Below are positions 23,249 to 36,800 of a stretch of DNA of 64,000 bases, piece after piece. Position 1 is the first letter of the stretch. Each line of letters starts with the position of its first letter. The stretch spans positions 35,069,260 through 35,133,259 of the forward strand of contig NC_065530.1 of assembly GCF_020184175.1 (NCBI RefSeq). Reading direction: 5' to 3'. The notes below the pieces were generated by a model, which saw only the letters and a list, made by a program, of their open reading frames with translations, had not been told where the DNA came from and made no database searches. The position numbers and the translations under genes were made by a program. The DNA comes from Aphis gossypii. Taxonomy: Eukaryota > Arthropoda > Insecta > Hemiptera > Aphididae.

Positions 23249-23748
23249 TCCTCCTCCCACGGGACCCACCTTGTCGTGGTGGAGGAGCTTGCGGGCCTTT
23301 AACTAGGTCTTACCAAGCGGTCCCAACCTCGGTACTGACCTTAAGTGGTTGGTATCGGAGCTTCCTCTGGTCTTGGCTGGCTGGAGGTGGCAGGTCGGAG
23401 GCAACCTACTCGCGATGAGCAAATGCCCTAAGGGAAGGAAAACCCTGACAAAAAACCCCTCAACTCCCAACTCGTCAAGGGGGTCACTTGGCACGGAGGT
23501 AGTTACGTGTCAACGAGGATCCTGCAGATACCTGGCGCCCTCTGCAGTACACAGCCTTCCCCGTGGTACGCTGCTCTGCCACGGGGTGACCACCCCTTCA
23601 TGCTCACTCGTGGGAACTATATGGAAACTAAAAAGAAACCAGGACCACCAACTGGCCAATTGGTGGACGGGAGCCAACCCGTTAAATTGGACGGCCTGGC
23701 AGACGCCGTAAAGTCTGCGACGAAGGATCGAATGTCTAATCGGTAATT
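23249..23748 (+). mobile_element. GC-rich LINE 5' leader fragment (copy B)
   Basis: Counterpart of 13488-13985 at the same intron position, with about five substitutions. The short METKKKPG frame stops at the same codon as in copy A. Confidence 0.5.
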
Positions 23749-24510
23749 TTTAAAATAAAACTAAAACTAGGTATTGCATTATATTAATTAATAATGTTTT
23801 TGAATTAAAATTCACGTTAATGTTTTATAAGACAATTAAACAACTTAGACTCTCTAGAGAATAACATAACATAATACACACTTCAATGACACTACTGACG
23901 AATTGCATTTTTTTTTTAAAAACTTATATTGCTTGTAATAAAAGTTAAGAAATCTGTCTGTTAATTCCAATATAGTACTCAACCTGCTCAATCGTCTATC
24001 AACAATCAGACCAATTTCGTAAACAAGCCGAATTATTCATCTCGCGCCGGTAAAATGGTCAAAGTGTTGTATGGACGCGACTACAGCCACTACGGCCTAA
24101 CCAGAAATAATAATGTTACACTGTTATGCACGTACTTCGCGACTAATAAAAGGTACATATTTTTATACCTTAGAAATACATCAATTTTGAAGTTTTAAAT
24201 TTGACATATTATTATGTTTTTATAGGGATCGTAGATTCCCTAATAGATTCAAACCAAATCAAAATGAAACCTCGAGTAATGACTTCCATTCAGATAAACG
24301 TAAATTATGTACTACTACACCTATTCAAAATGAACAGATTAAAATGTAAGTGATATTATTAGTTTCTTTTAAAAATTCATTAAACCAGCATTATAAATTT
24401 TGAAAATATGCTAAAATTATTGCATCGTAATATAAAAAATAATACTTTTTCAAACAAGAATTTTCAATTCAACATTTTAATATATTAATTATTAATATAA
24501 ATATATAGAC

Positions 24511-24707
24511 CAAGGATGGCAAACATTTTGAACACTACGTGCTAAAAGTTTTTTTCATTTCTAGAGTGTCATTTTGAAAAATATTATAGAATTTATATTA
24601 AATAAACAATATATGATCAAAATATTTTTATCTATTATACATTTATATATTAATTTTTCGCGTGACACCTCGGGAACGCATGCCATGGATTTACTATTCA
24701 ATCCCTG
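24511..24707. mobile_element. hAT-like MITE in intron 3 (copy B)
   Basis: Counterpart of 14744-14939; its right end has drifted (caatccctg). Confidence 0.5.
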
Positions 24708-26970
24708 ATGCATAATTATGGACAATGATTATTGTTTACTCTATGCTATTAATTACTTATTACAAATAAATATGCTAATAAACAAAAATGTATAAATTCA
24801 CACTGATTTATTATATTAGGTATTATACATATTGTACTATAACGAAAGATAATCAAAAAATAAATTTGAAATTTAGAACAGCATTCTGGAATAAATTTAT
24901 TAATGGAGGTTTTTTTTTTTTTGTTACAGACAACCATATGAGAAAAAACCAAATAAAATCAATGCGGTTCTCGAAGGTCTAGGTTTTGTGTGCAATAATG
25001 ATAAAAACATATTTACAGATCGTGCATCACAAATTCACTGTTATAATATCAATAAACAGTATAATATACGGATACGGCAAAAAAACTTATACTTCACCTG
25101 CAAAGTCAAAAGTAAATATATTTTTACTTATTTAATAAAATATTTAAGTGACTAGAGAAAACATAATTTCACATTAATCGCAAGTTTCAAATTAATTATG
25201 AATAAAATATTTAGATTAGTGATAGAAGAATTAAGAGTAATAGGTGTTAAATACTTTTTAACTAAATTAAAGCAATTTTAATTAAAATAAAAAACTAATA
25301 GTATAAGACAAAACTAATATTTTTAAATTTGAGTCATTTAGTTATGCAGCTTGTTTATGTTAATACTACATTTATAAGTTTATAGTTTCACTGATGTAAT
25401 GTTTTAAATAATAAACCATAATGCAATAGTATCTCATCAATATTATTATAACTGTAACATTTATTTTTAAATTTAAACATATTTTTAACTAACAATAATT
25501 TTAAACATTATTTTAGATTCCAGTTCTTCAAAAACCTTTCGCTAAAGTAAAGAGCTGAATTCTGTTACAGCATTTTTTGGAGATTTTCACTGGAATGCCT
25601 AGTAACTGATAGTTAGGTTTTATTTTTTTTAATAATTAATTTGTTTTTTTTTTTTTTTTTTGTTCAAAATTATTACCTTTTATTTCTGAATTTTATTTTT
25701 TTATTTTTTATCGTGTATTTTATTATATAAAAAGAAAATAATGATAAAAGTTCCAATTTTATAATTAAGTTATTTTACTATGTTTAAATTGTATGTTCAT
25801 GTTTTATTTTTTAATACGTTTTCGAAATTTTATAATTATTTATATATTATATTATGTATAATATTATAAGCCAGTTGGCTACTCCATGAATACCATTCAT
25901 GGTTTATTTATAATTTTATATTATTATTATTTTTTTTTTTTGGATAATTTAGTTTTTTTTTTTTTGCTGTTGAAATTTATAATATTTTATTTCTTATTTT
26001 GATTTTTTATCGTGTATTTAAGTATATAAGGAAAGAAGAAATTTTCATTTTTTTTATATAATTAATTTTTAATTTTTGCCGTTGAAATTTGTAATATTTT
26101 ATTTCTGATTTTAATTTAGACCCGAACGAAGTGATGAATGTGTTGATTTTGAATTGTGTATTTTAGTACATAAGGAGAAAAAAATGTTATCATGTTATAC
26201 ATATAACGAGTTTATACTCAGTGATATTAAATTGAATTAAATAAAACAGATATTTGTATGAATTAAGTGTAAATTTTTATTAACTAAGATTTATCTGAGT
26301 TTGGATAACTTTAATTTAAAAATGTGTGGTTTTGGGGTGATATTATTTTGATTTTTTAATACACACTACACATTGATGCAAAGCACAATAGTCTATAAGA
26401 CATATGATGTTATACGAAAAAAGATCGACTTATTTAGTTGTTCTATTTCCTTTTTCACGTGCACCTATCAATTCATAAGCATAGTTGAATGTATTAATAT
26501 TTACAATAAGAATAATCAAATCCAGTATCCACTCTGTTCATTTTCTAGTGTGCGTCTTAGAGTTTGCACACATAAAAATACATATTATTGTTTAGAATGG
26601 TCCAGACTACAAACCCCACACTGATTCAAATACAAATAAAAAGTAAAAAACCGATTAAATATAACTGAAACTCCAATACATGGCTTAAAATCATCTGAAA
26701 CTGAAGTACCTAACTTATAGATTGAAAAAAAACAAAATATATTCAAATTATAACTATATGTAATTAATGTAATTGTAGTCGATGATAATATAGGAGTAAC
26801 TTATATAATCGACCTTAATCTATACATATTATGTAAGTAAAATTTGAGTTTAAACTAAGATTTATTTCCATTATGAAAGTATTTAAAAAATATTACTCTC
26901 TGTGTTTCCAAAATAGAATAAGTCTGTTTAGACAGGTTGAAATACCTTTCATTTCTCCGAGACTTTATTG

Positions 26971-27182
26971 TTGATTTTTAATTGTGTATTTTAGTACATA
27001 AGGAGAAAATAATGTTATCATGTTATACATATAACGAGTTTATACTCAGTGATATTAAACTGAATAAAATAAAACAGATATATTGTATGAATTAAGTGTA
27101 ATTTTTTATTAACTAAGATTTATCTGAGTTTGGATAACTTTAATTTAAAAATGTGTGGTTTTGGGGTGATATTATTTTGATT
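26971..27182 (+). repeat. Small direct repeat at the right edge of copy B
   Basis: About 210 bp repeat sequence already present near 26137-26350 (and near 16366-16580 in copy A), from gttgatttt.aattgtgtatt to ggtgatattattttgatttttt. It starts exactly where the match between copies A and B ends. Confidence 0.8.
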
Positions 27183-27184
27183 TT

Positions 27185-28380
27185 TTTTCTGGTAGACAAG
27201 GAAATAATTCTCTTTTAAAATATTAATGGACCATTTTATTTATTACTGTAATAGAAACGTATTCTTTTATGCAAAGGTTATCGTTATTTAGTAAAGATTA
27301 TTGATCGAGTGTTCTATTTTAGTTATTATTTTTATTTGAACAGATTAATTTGTCTATTGCAACGTAAATAGTGAAAACTAGAAGATTGTATGAAATCAAG
27401 TATTTATTTAGTAATATTTTGCTTAAAATAATTTCTAAACAGATATTACAATAAATATTTTGAACTGAAGAGGGAAGCTTGATATTAATAGGAAATTAGT
27501 GTACGGACTACCTTACAGTTCTTAACATCAAGAATAGACTTTAAATATCAACAATTTTTTTTATTATTCTAATTATGTACTAATATATATGTAGGTACTA
27601 TATTATAAGATAATCATACGTCAATGATAAAAAGTTGTATTATTTTCTATGTTAATTTTTTACGGAATTATAATTATATGAATTATTATATTTTGTTGGT
27701 AACTTTTTACTCAAATAATTTATAATCCAAAACATTTACCTAAAGTCTTGATTTAATACTTTAATCAACGTGAAAAACAAGAATGCACCCCAAGTTTGCA
27801 TCTGCAGAAATGTTATTGCACAGTAATTCCGAATAGAAAGACATTGGTTAAAAGTGCTGCGTGGGCTTTTACGAAAATGTAAATGATAAAAAAATATGCT
27901 GTGGTCTGAATAACACAACATATTGCATTAATCATGCACTATTCAATTAAGTGTCGTGTAAGACAAAAGCACCTGATTCTTAGATTCTAACAACTAAGAT
28001 TGTCGTAGTATTATAATTACATAGTCTATAAATAACAGACTATAGTAATGAAGTTATAACAACTCAGTAGTGCATAATTATTAAAACAAAGTAAAATTTG
28101 AATACCTAACTAAAAATCATAAACTTCGTATTTACTAATGGAATATTTTAAACTTTAATTTAATCATTTAAAACAATATTTCCCAATTTTTTTGTTTTTT
28201 TTTTTTGGTCAATACCCATTTTGGATTAAAATTCAATTTTCTCTTCATTTATTTTTGTAACTTTTCATGTTATTTTGAAAGGTTTTGAGAATTTACAATT
28301 TTAATCTCTTATATGTATCAATTATATTCACTACCGACCAGAAAAATATTGACGTCAAAAAACTTTTTTTACTATAATTA
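27185..28380. other. Intergenic AT-rich DNA, no gene seen
   Basis: There are only short frames (for example 27736-27921 minus) without motifs or splice support. Confidence 0.5.
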
Positions 28381-28383
28381 AAT

Positions 28384-29056
28384 AATTTCCTTTGTCAGAC
28401 GAAGTTAAATACTTAGAGCTAATATTCGACAAACGCCTCAACTGGAGCTCGCATCTTAAACAAAAATTTAAATCAGTGAACTCCAAACTTCACCTTTTGA
28501 GACCCCTATTAAAATCAAAATTTTCCTTAACCAACAAACTTACGACATACAAATCGATAATCCGTCCAGCTTGGCTATACTGCATTCAACTATGGGGGCC
28601 AGCAAAACCATCAAACACTAAAACCCTCTAAGCATTCCAATCCATATGCCTACGCCTAATAACCTCTGCCCCTTGGTATGTTACCAATAAAAACCCCAAT
28701 AAAGATCTGAACATGCCAACCCTTAACGACCTAGCCAAATCCTATTATTCAAAATTCCACTCAACGCTCCGCGCTCATTCAAACCCCATCATTAAAAGTT
28801 TATCCTCTACCTCTATCATTCCTAGAAGGCTAAAAAGGCAATGGCCAAGAGATCTCCTCAACACTTAACTAAAAAAAAAAAAAACATTAATTAAATAAAT
28901 TCAAACCCTAATTTCTGGTCAGTTGGCACTGGTGGGAGCCTTCCTTCTCTTGTTATTTTTATATGTTACTTATTTACTCTGTCATCACACTTACTTATTA
29001 TACACTTATGTATAGATTGTAAATATACTTATTTTTAATAAAAAAAAAAAAAAAAA
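28384..29056 (+). pseudogene. 5'-truncated jockey-like LINE with poly-A tail
   Basis: It is open from LSDEVKYLELIFDKRLNWSS through TNKLTTYKSIIRPAWLYCIQ and LWGPAKPSNTKTL, then one in-frame TAA, then AFQSICLRLITSAPWYVTNK to RLKRQWPRDLLNT and a stop at about 28868. The reverse-transcriptase C-terminal region is otherwise intact. The 3' untranslated part carries gttggcactggtgggagcct and ends in a long A run near 29040-29056, as expected of target-primed insertion with 5' truncation. It is less decayed than the copy at 8936 and shares its TAA at the same codon. Confidence 0.8.
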
Positions 29057-29059
29057 CTA

Positions 29060-30855
29060 TAAATAAATCGAGCACACATTAAAAAGTAAAAAAAAATTAT
29101 TGTTGTAAAATCAAGACATTCTAGTTCCGCTCAAAATCTAAAATAACTTAAAAATTAAAAAAAAAAAAGCTATCGAAATATCAGTGTTTTAGATTCGTTA
29201 CCTATTGGAATTTATTTTTAGCTATAATATCTACAATTTCCAAAATTTCAACTGTCCGTTTCGCTTAATTTGATATTTTTTTAACAACTTAAAAAATAAT
29301 CAAAATTTAAACCAGCAGGTATTGTTTTATTCTTGGTTTCAGTTTTTTACACTTTTACAAGAAACGTTTTCAGTTTTCCAATATCTCGTAATATCCTTTT
29401 GCAATATTAAAATCTAGAAATTCGCAAAACTTTTAAAGCTCATCTTTGCAATCTATTTTATTAGTTGTTGTTCAGGTCAAAAATTATAACCAACTTGTAC
29501 ATAATTAACATTAAGCATATGACACTTAATTAAATTTCCTGAAAAAACTCATTAATATCTTTTAATATTTCAATTTATAGCACAAACGTTAACAATGTAT
29601 ATTACATAGTATATTATATTCTGATTAGCATTCTTTTTTAATTTACGATTTCATTAATCGTTTACACTGTATTTTCACATATTGATTATTTAGGTAACTA
29701 AAATTTTGTCTGACTTGTGGATTTAAGTGCATTAAATAAATTTACAAAATTACATATGTATAAATATATAAGTAAACAATAAAAGGTGTCGATTATAATT
29801 TCAAACGAAGATTATTCATTATAATATAATCATAATAAATACCACATTATTATTGATTAGTACCTACATATAGCTCGTGTGTGTACCTAATTATATATAT
29901 AGTGTATATTATAGGTAATAGGTAGGTATGCATATTTAACACGAATATTATTTTTTTTCTTATTAATTAATTTAAGGAAATTTTTTTACTAAAGTGAAAC
30001 TACATTACTATAGTATATTCGTCTAGATTTCAAATTAAATAATGCGCTAAAATACAATTAACATAGATACTACAGTATGACAGTATATATACACACGTAT
30101 ATATGTATATATATTATAAATACATACACATAATATATAATATATAGGTATATTAAATAATAATCATATTATTATAGAGAAGTTACAACACGCTTATAAT
30201 TTCTTAGACCTACACAAATAACTCCACTCGGAAACAATAAATATATATCGGTATAAAGGGCGGCTCTTTTAAAATCCATATAGTCTTTCGTAATGAACTA
30301 CGTAAAATGAGAGATAATACAATACAAAGTCGGTACAATAATCGATCGAGTTAATGTATAGATATACCACATGCGTATAAGTCAACCTGGAAAATATAGA
30401 CAGTAGACGTCATAAATATCGTGCAAGAGGCGTACAGTAGGAATAATAACTTATAAAATGCATTTCCGTTACGCCCTGCACGCAGTGCAGTATAATAATA
30501 ATTAAACATTATAATAAGTACGTTTTATAGGAATATATCGTTAAACGGGTAGTGTGAACTTGAAGGTACTAAACTATGCCGAAGTAAGGTAAGCACATAC
30601 ACATATAATATATATATATATATAAATAATAATACGTAATATTAATATATCGGACAGTGAGACGATAACGGACGCGACAAGTATACGACCCTAAGCCGTC
30701 GATCGAGTCCAATGATTACCAACACGGTAACCGTTGGTAATAAACATATTATAATATATAATATACAACAACAATAATATAATAATTAAAATAATAATCG
30801 CGTACTATTATACTGTACGAGGCATGTAGAATATTCAAAAAGTCATCTCGCGCTC
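29060..30855. other. AT-rich region downstream of Lmx1 gene
   Basis: It probably includes the 3' untranslated region of the minus-strand Lmx1 gene, whose end I cannot place. Tracts of TA and TATATG repeats occur at 30080-30140 and 30606-30625. No separate gene is seen. Confidence 0.4.
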
Positions 30856-30860
30856 GCGGT

Positions 30861-33800
30861 CTAATGGTCGGTGCTGTTGAAGTACGAGTTTTGCATCAGA
30901 TAAAGTTTGTCGATGGGGTTGATCTGCTGGCCCGGCACCACGGACGCTGCGCCGCCGACGTGATGGTGATGATGGTGGTGGTGGTGGTGATTTGGATGGT
31001 GAACGTTTTGGTTGAGCGTCCCGTGGTGGACGGACAGGTCCAGCGACATGGTGTCGGAGCCGATCTCGTCCGCCGCCGTGGTGCTGCCGTCCAGCGACAC
31101 GTCCGAACTGCAGAAACTGTCCACCGAATGTTCGCCGGTGTACGTACCTGCGAAGTGTGCGACAACGATAATATAATAACCGACAATACGATTTTTCAGT
31201 TGTCGACGTCGTCGAAAAGGACGCGTCTGCAAGAGTCGTGGTCATGACGTAAAGGCCCGCGATCGGTCGAATTTATATAGGGGAGGGCGATAGCAGCGAT
31301 GAGGGGACAAAATATTATTGTGGTGTGCGGACGAGTGAAACTTTCGGAAAATGATAATATTATACAACGACAAACTAGCGGGTTTGTGCGGTACACGACT
31401 GATTAAATCACGGTCTCTCGCGGTGTTGCAGTTTGTACACTGCAGTATGAATGTCAATATTAAATAATATAATATGTTTATTTTAGGACCAAAGTGATGT
31501 AAAACGTCAGATACGTTTTGTAACCCTGCAGCGACTCGAGCAGTCGCAGTTTAATTTCCGATGCGGAACGACGGTTCTCGATGTCATAATATTATTAATA
31601 TCGCGCGAATGTTATTTACCTTCGGGCGAGTACGGTATGTTGGGGTTCAGCGGCTGGCTGTTCTGATAGTTCGAATCGCTGCTGTCGTGCATGCTCAGCG
31701 TGCTCAAGCTCAAGTAATGATCTACAGACAAAAACAGACGCACGTTTAAATGCCTACTTCTAAGTTTCAGTAAATAGGTACTGTATAGTAAGTTATGGTA
31801 AGTCGTGAGTAAAAGGATATTAAATTCTTCTTTTAAGTAAAAGACATAATAATTATAATTATGATTTATAATTTTACAATGCTGTAGGTATTATTGTATT
31901 ACGTGTACAATGTCGTACCAAAATATCACAGTAAATTTTCATCGTGTCGGTAATTGATTAAAATATGATTAAATAACTATGTCCAACATTATCCCATAAA
32001 ACTATATAATATTATATGACTGTAATACCTCCAGAACAAACGCTAGACGTGGTATTGGTGGCGTGTTCAGTTTCATTTTTATCCGTATTGTTCGCATTAT
32101 TATTGTTCGTATTTTTATCGTCCTGTTTACTCTTCTTTGGATTTTCTTCATTTTGGCTCTTTGATTTTGAAACCATACTTGCACGACTCGCACACTTAAA
32201 CCAGTGTCTTTAGCCAGCGCTTCTCGTACCTGAACATAAATTACATATAAAATATAATATCACTGTTGTAGTGTCAGCACAATAAGTAATTTTATGATGA
32301 TAAAGATATAATATAATAACAGTTGGATCTAAACGACTTCTGAGTTTAAGGCTGTTCTCATATTTATCTTATTATATCATTTAAATAATAGCCAGATATG
32401 GGTATGACTTTAGAACATGCATATTTTATATTACATAGTTTATTATTATGTGTTTTTAATTGTCTCAGTATTGTGCTCAAATTATATACATATTATACAT
32501 AATATGAATATCGATTATTATAACGAAATTAACTTACCTTTCTACAAGGTTTTGGACTGACTTCGAACGAAGCTTTGAACTGCCGTCGTTGTACTGAAGT
32601 CAATATGGTTCTGGGTCTTTTTGGACCACGGCGACCGTCTCGAGGCCTACAGTTCTCGTCTAAAGTTAAACTGTCATCTGAACAAAAACAACGAAAAATT
32701 TTAATTTTAATCTAAGGTAACCGGAGAGCAACTAATAACAATTTATTTACTAAAAATTATGATGTTTATTGTAATTTTTGGTCTCATTAGCTCAAAATGA
32801 ACAATTAATTATTTCTATTAAATATTCTAATATAGTCAAGCCTACAAATCATTAAATCGAGACAGAAGGTTTTATGTTAAGTATATACGATTATAATAAC
32901 GTAATAATAGTACACGGGGGGAGTATAACGAGTACAGACACGCCTATAGACTAGCTATGTCCAAAATAGGTTATCGACTTACACGTATATATGCCTATAG
33001 TTAAATAGTTATATTGTTATTGGTAGATACCTGGTTGTGGACTTCCAACGCTCTGTTGCATGAGAAATATTTCTTTTTCGAAGTCTGTGCGGCAGAACAG
33101 TTGTCCACCGCCGGCTTTGACCACGTACTGCTGGCCTTTTTGTAGCGGTTGCATGCAAGCCACGCACGCGAAACATCCCACGTGATAGACGTGATTGGGC
33201 CCGGCCCGCATAACCAACTCTCTGGCTCCCAAAGGCTCGCCACACCGGCCGCATTTGACGCCAAATAGTCTGAAATAGACGATAAACACGTCACTCACGT
33301 CTTACTCCCACACCAAAGTCATTGCGGTGTGCCCGACACCCGCACGCACACGCTGCTGGATTATAAAAACTAAAAGAGTTATAGTATATAACGGGCAATA
33401 TGGGTCGCGATTCGCTCGAATATTAAAGCTAACAAACACACGATTGACACATCGCTGAACGCGAATTCGTATACTGTAGTTAGGGTGGAAATAGGTACCA
33501 ATATTATTATTAATATTCGTCGATCGTGTCGTACACGAACAAATTCGTATCGTACTTCAGCAAGTCGCCGCGTGTGCCTAACAAGTCGGGATCTATATTA
33601 TTATATAATATGTTTTGGGTTAGTAATTTACCATACAAAACATTTGTAATGGGTATAACGTATATTAACATTTACGGAAACAAATCATAGTACTAAAATA
33701 TGGGTACTATACGGCCGACATGCCATGTGACGTAAGCAGCAAACGATGTAATAGTACCTATGTCTACATCAAACACGATATTATAGTTAAGGACGGTATA

Positions 33801-36800
33801 GTGCGTTAGGACAAAGTCACGGCGACCGACAGTCGTAGTTCCGAGAGGAGTAGTTGGGCCGTAGGGGTTTACCTGTCGTAATCGTTTTTGCAGTACAATC
33901 CGTTGTGCCGGTAGTAGCACGACTTGGCCAGTGGGACGCCGCACGCGGTACAAGTGACGCAGTGCTCGTGCCAGCTGCTCGTACCCACTCTCATCAAGAA
34001 CCTGTCCACGATTTTCGAACCGCAGCCCTCGCAACTCGCCGGGCCGTCGCCGCAGTCGCCGTCTGCTAGCAAGAACAAAACATAATATATAAAAACCGTC
34101 ACTCAATAATAATAAATATCGTACCTATTATTTCGACCGATGTACACACACTTACGATCGTAAAACGTACCACTATGTAATAAAAACTAAACTCGTTAAC
34201 CATAGTAAACAATAGTACATTAATATTGACTACAATACAATTTTATAAGAATGGGAGTGGGGGTGGAAACTCTCGAAAACTGATAACAGTGAGTAGACAT
34301 GCCTACCGACTTTTGAAAATCTTCGACGGACATTTCAAATAATAAATGCGTACGACAAGACAGACGTATTATGTCGCTTATAACCGACAACCGTATATTA
34401 TATACTACGCGGTATGAGCATAGTACGGCACTCCGCAGTGGGCGTAGACGCGCAGTCGTTAGTAGACGAGAAACGACGGAAGAAAAGGTAAAAAAAGGCC
34501 ACGGAAAAATTGCATTGTAATTCTTTGTTTTTTTTGTTTTTTTTATGTATAGCACACGGAACTTTTGCCACATTTGCTTGGTCAATGGTCATTACTCATT
34601 TTGTTTTGATGCGAGCATTTTTTAGTTAACATTTCTTTCACATTATATTATATTTCAGAATCTGCATTCGGGCGATTAAACGACATAAAATCAAAACAAT
34701 AAATTATAATTCATACATTTTTGGAGTCCCGTGTTGAACAGTCAAACAATTGTACTGCACAATGAATAACAAGCATTTTTAGATAAAGTAACCGGATGAA
34801 ATATAAAATATTACGTAGAAGTATCTTAATGGATAAACGTGACCGGCTATCACTTGCGTAACGGCCAACGGGGAAGTATTTAACAATATAATGGTATAAA
34901 ATAATTTAAGTGGACAATAAACACCAAAAAGGATATTCAGAGAAATTATTTAACTTATTCTTGGATAACTTTTATAGATACGTGTTAATGCATGGAACAT
35001 TAGAAATATATATTGTATACTATACCTACACAGTACACACTCTATATAAATGTACGATTATTATACAGTCATAATTTTATAATTTAAGTTATTTTCAATA
35101 TTTGGGAGGAAGTAATGCGAAAGCAGTCCCCTCCCGGTCGTCGATTCTAACAGCAAAAAAAAAAAATTATTTTCAATATTTAAACTTTATATCAATTTAT
35201 TATCATATTGATATAATAGGTGATGAATGGCTTGAATAATGCAATTTGAAAAAAAATTGATCATAATATTAATATTATATAAAATGTAAACTTTAAAATA
35301 TGTGTGTGTTATAAAGTATTCAACTGTCTAAACTATATAGATGTCACATCCCCCTACAATATTATTTTTTTCACTTTAAGCCTTGTGTATAGTACTTTTT
35401 ATGATTATATATATTTTATTAAAACCTCTCCCCCACAGTTTACTCCAGAAGGTAGTATGAACACTAATATTATGTAGGTACTCAAACGGATTGTCGATAT
35501 AATATTATGTTATATTATTTATATTTTGTAGCTATAAAAATAAAATCGAGAAAAATTGTAAATGTTTATGATTTATAGTTTGGTATGTACCTGTAGTGGC
35601 TGTATAGCTAGACATATTTCATATCAGACCCTTATTTACCAAAATGTTTTATTTTTATAACACTTTTTCGGTTGCGTAAAGATAGTACAATCGTATTTCG
35701 GCAGTTTATTATTGGGTATTTATAAGTTTCTGTCGTTTCCGGTTATACAACATAATATATAGATATTATAATATACATACAGGTACCTAATTACACAATA
35801 TACGTTGTGTCACTGAACTGTGAACTAGTCAATAACATTGGTTTTAGTTAGAATTCGTATTTTGTCTCATGATCAGAATATTAAATATCTCTTTCAAAGT
35901 TTCAACTATCATACTAATATAGATATAGTAACTGACGTATATTGGAAATATCCAAGTTCCATCAAACTTTAAACTTCAAACGCTCATAATAATATTTGTG
36001 GAATTAAGCTTAACTTTTTTTGCAACAATTATACCTATACAAAACTTGCACTAACCCAGAATATGAATTATGAATATTAAAATGTTATAAATTTTTAATT
36101 ATAGTAATAATTTGAACATTTTTACAATTTCAAAGAATGTCTACAAAACTTCAATTTCAAACGCTGGCAAAATACGGTTGTATAACATCGATAATAAAGA
36201 AATATAGATATCTAGGTATTTTCTCTTAATAATTATCTATATTTTGAAAAATATAATTATGTTTAGCTAATAATTAAGTCAAATTTTTATGAATTGATAT
36301 TTTACATTAAATGTATCCTTTTGTAAGGAAGATGGTAGGTTGGTAAGGCTCATTTAAGGAAAAGCTGTCCAATTTTCTTTTTGTCATACCTCATACCAAA
36401 TTCCTAAGCACATTAATGTACAATAAGAACTGTGGTAGGTATGTATACAGTAGGTAAATCTATCACAGTGGGTGCGGATGAGATCACTTAAGCATCATTA
36501 TTTTATTTTGTAAAAAAAAAAAGAAAAAAAAATTAAATAATAATAATAACACATAGTAACTCAGAAGATGATATTACGTTAGTTTAATTAAGAAAATCTT
36601 TAGGCCATTCTCGGAGGGGTTTCTGGAAGTGAAAATGAAGCGAGGTTCGAGATGAGGAATTATAATATTTGCGGAGACTGTTATGAAATTTATTTTAGGT
36701 AGTTGTTAAGCCATGTCACTCATTAAAATAAAGTAATACGATTAAAAACTTTACGAAATAGTCAATTCTTCCATGTAGGCCACGTACATACGTGATGCAC

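Larger units (their letters stand above)
20349..25558 (+). pseudogene. Unrecognised small protein gene, copy B (frameshifted)
   Basis: Exon equivalents are 20349-20359 (1a), 21503-21639 (1b), 22501-22511 (1c), 23976-24152, 24226-24345, 24930-25111 and 25517-25558, with the same splice sites as copy A. Exon 4 is 182 bp against 181 in copy A: copy B has one extra base near 25066-25072 (aatatacgg for aataccgg). The reading frame therefore shifts and the last roughly 35 residues are replaced by an unrelated tail with an earlier stop in exon 5. Exons 2 and 3 remain open and nearly identical to copy A. Either this copy is decaying, it makes a variant C-terminus, or the extra base is an assembly error. 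In exon 1a the upstream ATG of copy A is lost (ATG CAA became ATC CAA). Confidence 0.6.
19731..26969 (+). repeat. Segmental duplication, copy B
   Basis: Direct repeat of 10384-17199; see that entry. Copy B keeps about 400 bp at 20893-21290 that are missing from copy A. The right edge is followed immediately by a further small repeat (26971-27182). Confidence 0.9.

Noticed and set aside
30835..31457. Several overlapping frames of 66-136 codons around the last Lmx1 exon, both strands
   Set aside because: Shadows of the Lmx1 C-terminal exon; only the frame ending NPIDKLYLMQNSYF matches the family and the splice phase.
36630..36660. ggttcgaga word resembling a tRNA B box
   Set aside because: No matching A box or cloverleaf stems can be drawn at the right spacing.
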